The translations under genes and the position numbers were made by a program. This document shows, one piece after another, positions 60,758 through 64,000 of a stretch of DNA of 64,000 bases. Origin of the DNA: Microbulbifer celer. GTDB taxonomy: Bacteria; Pseudomonadota; Gammaproteobacteria; Pseudomonadales; Cellvibrionaceae. The stretch is taken from positions 3,759,501-3,823,500 of the forward strand of contig NZ_CP087715.1 of NCBI RefSeq assembly GCF_020991125.1, written 5' to 3'. The notes under the pieces are model-generated. The model was not told the DNA's origin. It did no database searches and saw only the letters and a program-made list of their open reading frames with translations. Numbering within the stretch: the stretch's first letter is position 1; each line of letters opens with the position of its first letter.

Positions 60758-62557
60758 TTGGGGGTTTTACTGACCGGCCTGGTCATTTTGTTGGTTTTTG
60801 TTGCGCCCGCGCTGGCCATTTATCCAAGGCTGGTGGTCAGCCCGAAAGATTTCGTTGCAGCTCCATTTGTCAGTATTCTGGTTGTCATAGGGCTGTACTC
60901 CCTACTGAATGGCTTCGATATATATCGGGTCGGTGTCGTTCAGGCTGTTGCTGCAGTGCTAGTGCTCATAGCGGTTTATCGGGTGTCCACTATTCTGAAA
61001 TCAGCAGAAGTGGACGTTAGGTGGCCCGCAAGCGAAAAAGCTATCCTCGTTATCGCCGCCGCTCTGGCATTTTACGTTGCTACAAAGCTCTACGTAGATG
61101 GATTTGTTTTTCATGACGAGATCTACAGTTGGAATTACTGGGCGGTTCAGCACTTTCTCGGCGAAGACATTGATTTCTCCAATACCCGCGCGCCTTATCC
61201 TCAGCTGTTTCCCAAGGTGCTTTCGTTTTCTTATATGGTAGTGGGATCTATCGAGTGGCAGGTGCCGGTGAAGACGGCGCTTGCTTGTATATCCTTCAGT
61301 GTTTTTTGTGCTTTTGGCCTCGTGATGAGCGAACGCTCTAACCGGGCTTTACTTCTATTTTTCCTGCTGTTGGTGTTCCTGCTCGAGGGTGTACGCCTTG
61401 ATAATATTCTTGCGAACGGTATGCCAGACGCTCTTATGGGGTGTGCCCTGGTGGTATCAGTGTATTTCCTCGTGCGCTCCTGGAGCGAAGACGCTCAATT
61501 GAAGCTGGTGGCATTGAGCGTGGTCTGTGCTGTCGTTTCCGCACTCTCCAAACAACCGGGATTGCTATGGGCCGTGTTTTCGCTTCCCATCATTCAATCT
61601 ATTCATACCTTTCGAAGCGGAGGTCAGTGGCGTCCATTTATGGTGACGCTTGTAGCACCTGTTGCCGCGATAACTTGGATGTTGACCGAGGGGGCGAATT
61701 TCCAGAAGAACCAAGGTGTAGTTGGGAGATCTTTCTCGGATCGGGATATTTTGGAGCAGTTAGATTTTTCTGTGAACCAGTATCTTTGGCAAGAGCCTGT
61801 GATTCTCGGGTTGCTTGCCGCTGCCGTTGCTCTCGCTACCTGGAGGCGTCGCGGTGTTTCGCTACTGCTCTTGTTCTCCATACCCTCGCTACTGAGTTGG
61901 TTTCTGTTTGCATCGTATGACATGCGTGCCGGTACAGCTGCGTTGCTGAGCCTTGGATTTCTCGTCGCCTATTGTGACTTTGGTCTGAGAGCTAAAGGGG
62001 TTACAGCTGTTGATTCCGGTAGCCTGCTATCTAGTAGCACTGCAGCGAAAAGTCGATACCTACTTTTAGGGTTTGCTGTATTGCTCGGTATTGGCGGTGG
62101 GATATCGACACTTAACAAAGCGCAGAAAAACGGTGAAAAATTCGCAGAAAACTTTGAACTGGAAAGCGCACCATTAAACAATATGGTGACCATGTTCCAT
62201 GGAGATGGACAAGCCGTATACCAAGAGATTTTCAATCGTGGGCACGAAGTTCAATTGTGGACACCAACAGCCTATGTTTATGGCTTGTTTTATGGATATA
62301 CCGGGGTGGCGCGGCCGCGTAACGGGTATAAATACAATCTTAAAAGCCTGCTCGCTGAGCTCCGTGAGCGAAGACCGGATTTTGTTACTGACTCTGGTAA
62401 CCGGCCCGGTGGGTCTGCAGCTCGCGCATTGCGTAATTTAATTGGCAAGCGTTGCCCCAGAATGTTCAAAAAGATTGCAGGTCCGGAAAATCTGTACCGA
62501 GTTAATGTATACAAGCTGGATCAGAACTTGCTTGATAGTGAGTATTGCAAAGTATGA
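60758..62557 (+). CDS. Large multipass membrane protein, GT-C glycosyltransferase-like
   Basis: A 599-residue protein with about 12 hydrophobic segments in the first 470 residues and a soluble C-terminal tail. The first large loop holds an acidic motif (FVFHDEIYSWNYWAVQHF), in the position where GT-C enzymes such as ArnT and PMT have their catalytic Asp/Glu. I do not recognise a specific family. It uses a TTG start with CAGAGGA 6-7 bp upstream. Codon use is AT-richer than in glmS. It overlaps the following glycosyltransferase by 4 bp, so both are probably one surface-glycan unit. Confidence 0.7.
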   Translation: MGVLLTGLVILLVFVAPALAIYPRLVVSPKDFVAAPFVSILVVIGLYSLLNGFDIYRVGVVQAVAAVLVLIAVYRVSTILKSAEVDVRWPASEKAILVIAAALAFYVATKLYVDGFVFHDEIYSWNYWAVQHFLGEDIDFSNTRAPYPQLFPKVLSFSYMVVGSIEWQVPVKTALACISFSVFCAFGLVMSERSNRALLLFFLLLVFLLEGVRLDNILANGMPDALMGCALVVSVYFLVRSWSEDAQLKLVALSVVCAVVSALSKQPGLLWAVFSLPIIQSIHTFRSGGQWRPFMVTLVAPVAAITWMLTEGANFQKNQGVVGRSFSDRDILEQLDFSVNQYLWQEPVILGLLAAAVALATWRRRGVSLLLLFSIPSLLSWFLFASYDMRAGTAALLSLGFLVAYCDFGLRAKGVTAVDSGSLLSSSTAAKSRYLLLGFAVLLGIGGGISTLNKAQKNGEKFAENFELESAPLNNMVTMFHGDGQAVYQEIFNRGHEVQLWTPTAYVYGLFYGYTGVARPRNGYKYNLKSLLAELRERRPDFVTDSGNRPGGSAARALRNLIGKRCPRMFKKIAGPENLYRVNVYKLDQNLLDSEYCKV

Positions 62558-63621
62558 GTACTGACCTTAATTCATTTGCGATACTTATACCTGCCTTCAA
62601 TCCAGACAGAGTGTTAATTGACCTTGTGCAGGAAATTCAGACGATTGGATTTCGTCACATATTGGTGGTTGATGATGGCTCGGAGAAAAATGAGATATTC
62701 TCCTATCTGAAATCTTCAATGGGGGCTGCCGTAATTGCCCACGAAGCCAATCGAGGAAAAGGCGCTGCGCTCAAAACTGGTTTTCGACACATATTAGAAA
62801 ACCTGCCAGATAGTATCCAATCGATAATTACTGCTGATGCGGATGGACAGCATCTACCTGGTGATATACTAAAATTAGCGCGGAAAGCAATACAGGCACC
62901 AGAAAAATTTTATCTCGGAGCCCGTCGGTTTGATAGGAATATTCCACTTCGCAGTAAATTTGGCAATCGCCTCACTAGCATAGCGCTGGAAAAGGCAAAA
63001 AAAATCAGTCTTTCTGATACTCAGACCGGCCTCCGGTCCTATCCGCGGAAATTGGCGGATGTGGCAGGTTCCATTTGCGGCGAACGCTACGAATTCGAAC
63101 TGAATTCCATTGTTACGGCGCAGGAAAAAGGTTTTATCGTTGATGAGGTTCCGATTGCTACAGTGTATATAGACGGAAATAAATCCTCTCACTTCAAGCC
63201 GCTGCTTGATTCATTGAGAATTTACGCGACTTTTTCTCGTTTTTTTCTCGTGGCTGTGAGCTCGGTTGTATTGGATTTTTTACTGTTTATCTTACTTTAC
63301 GCCATCTCAAAAGATATTATTGTTAGTACCTTCTCAGCGCGCTCAATATCTTCCGTGTACAACTTTCTTTGCAATAAATACTTGGTATTTAAATCGTTTA
63401 ATGGTGTAAAGGGATTTTTCTCAGAAAGTACAGGTTATTTTATTTTAGCTGCAATCGTGGCAATGATTTCCGGCGTTCTCGTGCGAGGCGTATACGAAAC
63501 CCTAGGAGCGAGCGTCATCCTGACGAAGATTATGGTCGATGCGTTACTATTTTTCAGTAATTATTTTTTGCAGAAAAATCTAGTATTCAGGGAAGATGTG
63601 AAGTTTAGAGTTAAAGGATAA
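62554..63621 (+). CDS. GT2 glycosyltransferase - GtrA fusion protein
   Basis: A 355-residue protein. Residues of about 5-215 are a family-2 glycosyltransferase (ILIPAFNPDRVLIDLV, HILVVDDGSEK, NRGKGAALKTGF, the metal-binding DADGQH and a TQTGLRSYP block). The last 130 residues contain four transmembrane segments of GtrA type (SRFFLVAVSSVVLDFLLFILL, YNFLCNKYLVFKSF, the end SNYFLQKNLVFR). GT2 of the polyprenyl-phosphate sugar synthase type plus GtrA suggests synthesis and translocation of a lipid-linked sugar that the preceding GT-C-like protein could use. The ATG at 62554 overlaps the previous stop (ATGA). AT-rich. Confidence 0.87.
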   Translation: MSTDLNSFAILIPAFNPDRVLIDLVQEIQTIGFRHILVVDDGSEKNEIFSYLKSSMGAAVIAHEANRGKGAALKTGFRHILENLPDSIQSIITADADGQHLPGDILKLARKAIQAPEKFYLGARRFDRNIPLRSKFGNRLTSIALEKAKKISLSDTQTGLRSYPRKLADVAGSICGERYEFELNSIVTAQEKGFIVDEVPIATVYIDGNKSSHFKPLLDSLRIYATFSRFFLVAVSSVVLDFLLFILLYAISKDIIVSTFSARSISSVYNFLCNKYLVFKSFNGVKGFFSESTGYFILAAIVAMISGVLVRGVYETLGASVILTKIMVDALLFFSNYFLQKNLVFREDVKFRVKG

Positions 63622-64000
63622 AATGAATAGTTTGGTTCTGAGTAAAATTTTTTTTACTTCTCCAGTTATCCGGAGTGGCAGAGTTGGGCGGCCAAAAAGC
63701 ACCTCGCTGTCTGGCAACTTAGCGCTAAATGTACAGGGTGACGGTACTGATACTTTTCTGATTGACCCGATCGGTCACGGTCATACTGCGAGGTGGTGTC
63801 ATCTTCTGGAGAATAGTTGTTCTCTGAAAAGTTCAGGTGAAAACTACCCTGACACATAGGGAAGTCGGTAACTGTCGAATAGAAATCGGTGCAGAGAATA
63901 CCGATAGGAACCGGATAACGCATGGCGTGAAGGTGGATGCCCCTCCGTCACGCCAACTCAATACAGAAAATGAAGTATCTGTGGTTACTGTTTTACAAAG
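63622..64000. other. Window end without a recognisable gene
   Basis: The 379 bp after the GT2-GtrA gene contain only weak frames (a 78-codon frame at 63623 on plus, and an 85-codon frame 63666-63923 on minus that reads FYSTVTDF). Neither has a family match I recognise. The stretch could be the edge or remnant of a mobile element, but no terminal repeats are identifiable within the window. Confidence 0.35.

Noticed and set aside
63623-63859. A 78-codon frame at the window end
   Set aside because: No family match, weak start context, and it overlaps an equally weak frame on the other strand.

Overview
The window is a chromosomal segment of a moderately GC-rich gammaproteobacterium. The gene set and order (gyrB-recF-dnaN-dnaA / rpmH-rnpA-yidD-yidC-mnmE / mnmG-rsmG-parA-parB-atpIBEFHAGDC-...-glmU-...-glmS) are those of a replication-origin region. 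The extra genes (S8 protease, FecA-like receptor, PD40-amidohydrolase, DUF1570-type peptidase) fit a marine Cellvibrionales-type organism such as Microbulbifer. That genus-level guess is inference, not a database result. Layout: 0-6.4 kb holds the 3' end of a TrkH-type K+ transporter, a CDP-alcohol phosphatidyltransferase and an LpxL-like acyltransferase on the minus strand, then glyQ-glyS-gmhB. 6.8-16.4 kb is accessory: a secreted subtilase, a PadR regulator with its membrane partner behind an array of inverted repeats, rlmI, a DUF2239 gene, a TonB receptor with a Fur-box-like site, and a GNAT enzyme. 16.5-23.2 kb is gyrB-recF-dnaN-dnaA on the minus strand; two perfect parS sites lie inside recF. 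23.2-23.7 kb, between dnaA and rpmH, carries several DnaA boxes. 23.7-27.9 kb is rpmH-rnpA-yidD-yidC-mnmE. 27.9-31.1 kb is a small LysR/SDR/MFS insert. 31.1-31.9 kb is a gene-free stretch with DnaA-box-like sites and an AT-rich block, a second origin candidate. 31.9-44.3 kb is mnmG, rsmG, parAB and the complete F-type ATP synthase operon. 44.4-52.4 kb holds a patatin/metallopeptidase pair, a 1109-residue propeller-amidohydrolase, an FNT channel and a CDF transporter. 52.6-60.6 kb is glmU, a three-gene 2-oxoacid dehydrogenase operon, a DeoR regulator and glmS. After glmS, base composition turns clearly AT-richer and two surface-polysaccharide-type genes follow (a GT-C-like membrane protein and a GT2-GtrA fusion), which suggests an island at the classical attTn7 locus. 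The most unusual content is a family of at least six intergenic elements of about 110-135 bp at gene 3' ends (26.4, 33.8, 46.9, 54.0, 54.2 and 58.6 kb), with a related 36-bp perfect hairpin at 34.0 kb. Each has long outer inverted arms, an inner hairpin, and between them a conserved core GTGAA-(4 nt)-TCYM-(4 nt). The two 4-nt blocks pair with each other and covary between elements (CCCA/TGGG versus TACA/TGTA). The arm sequences differ from element to element but stay complementary. This is strong internal evidence for a selected or replicatively maintained three-way-junction structure; I do not recognise it as a named family.
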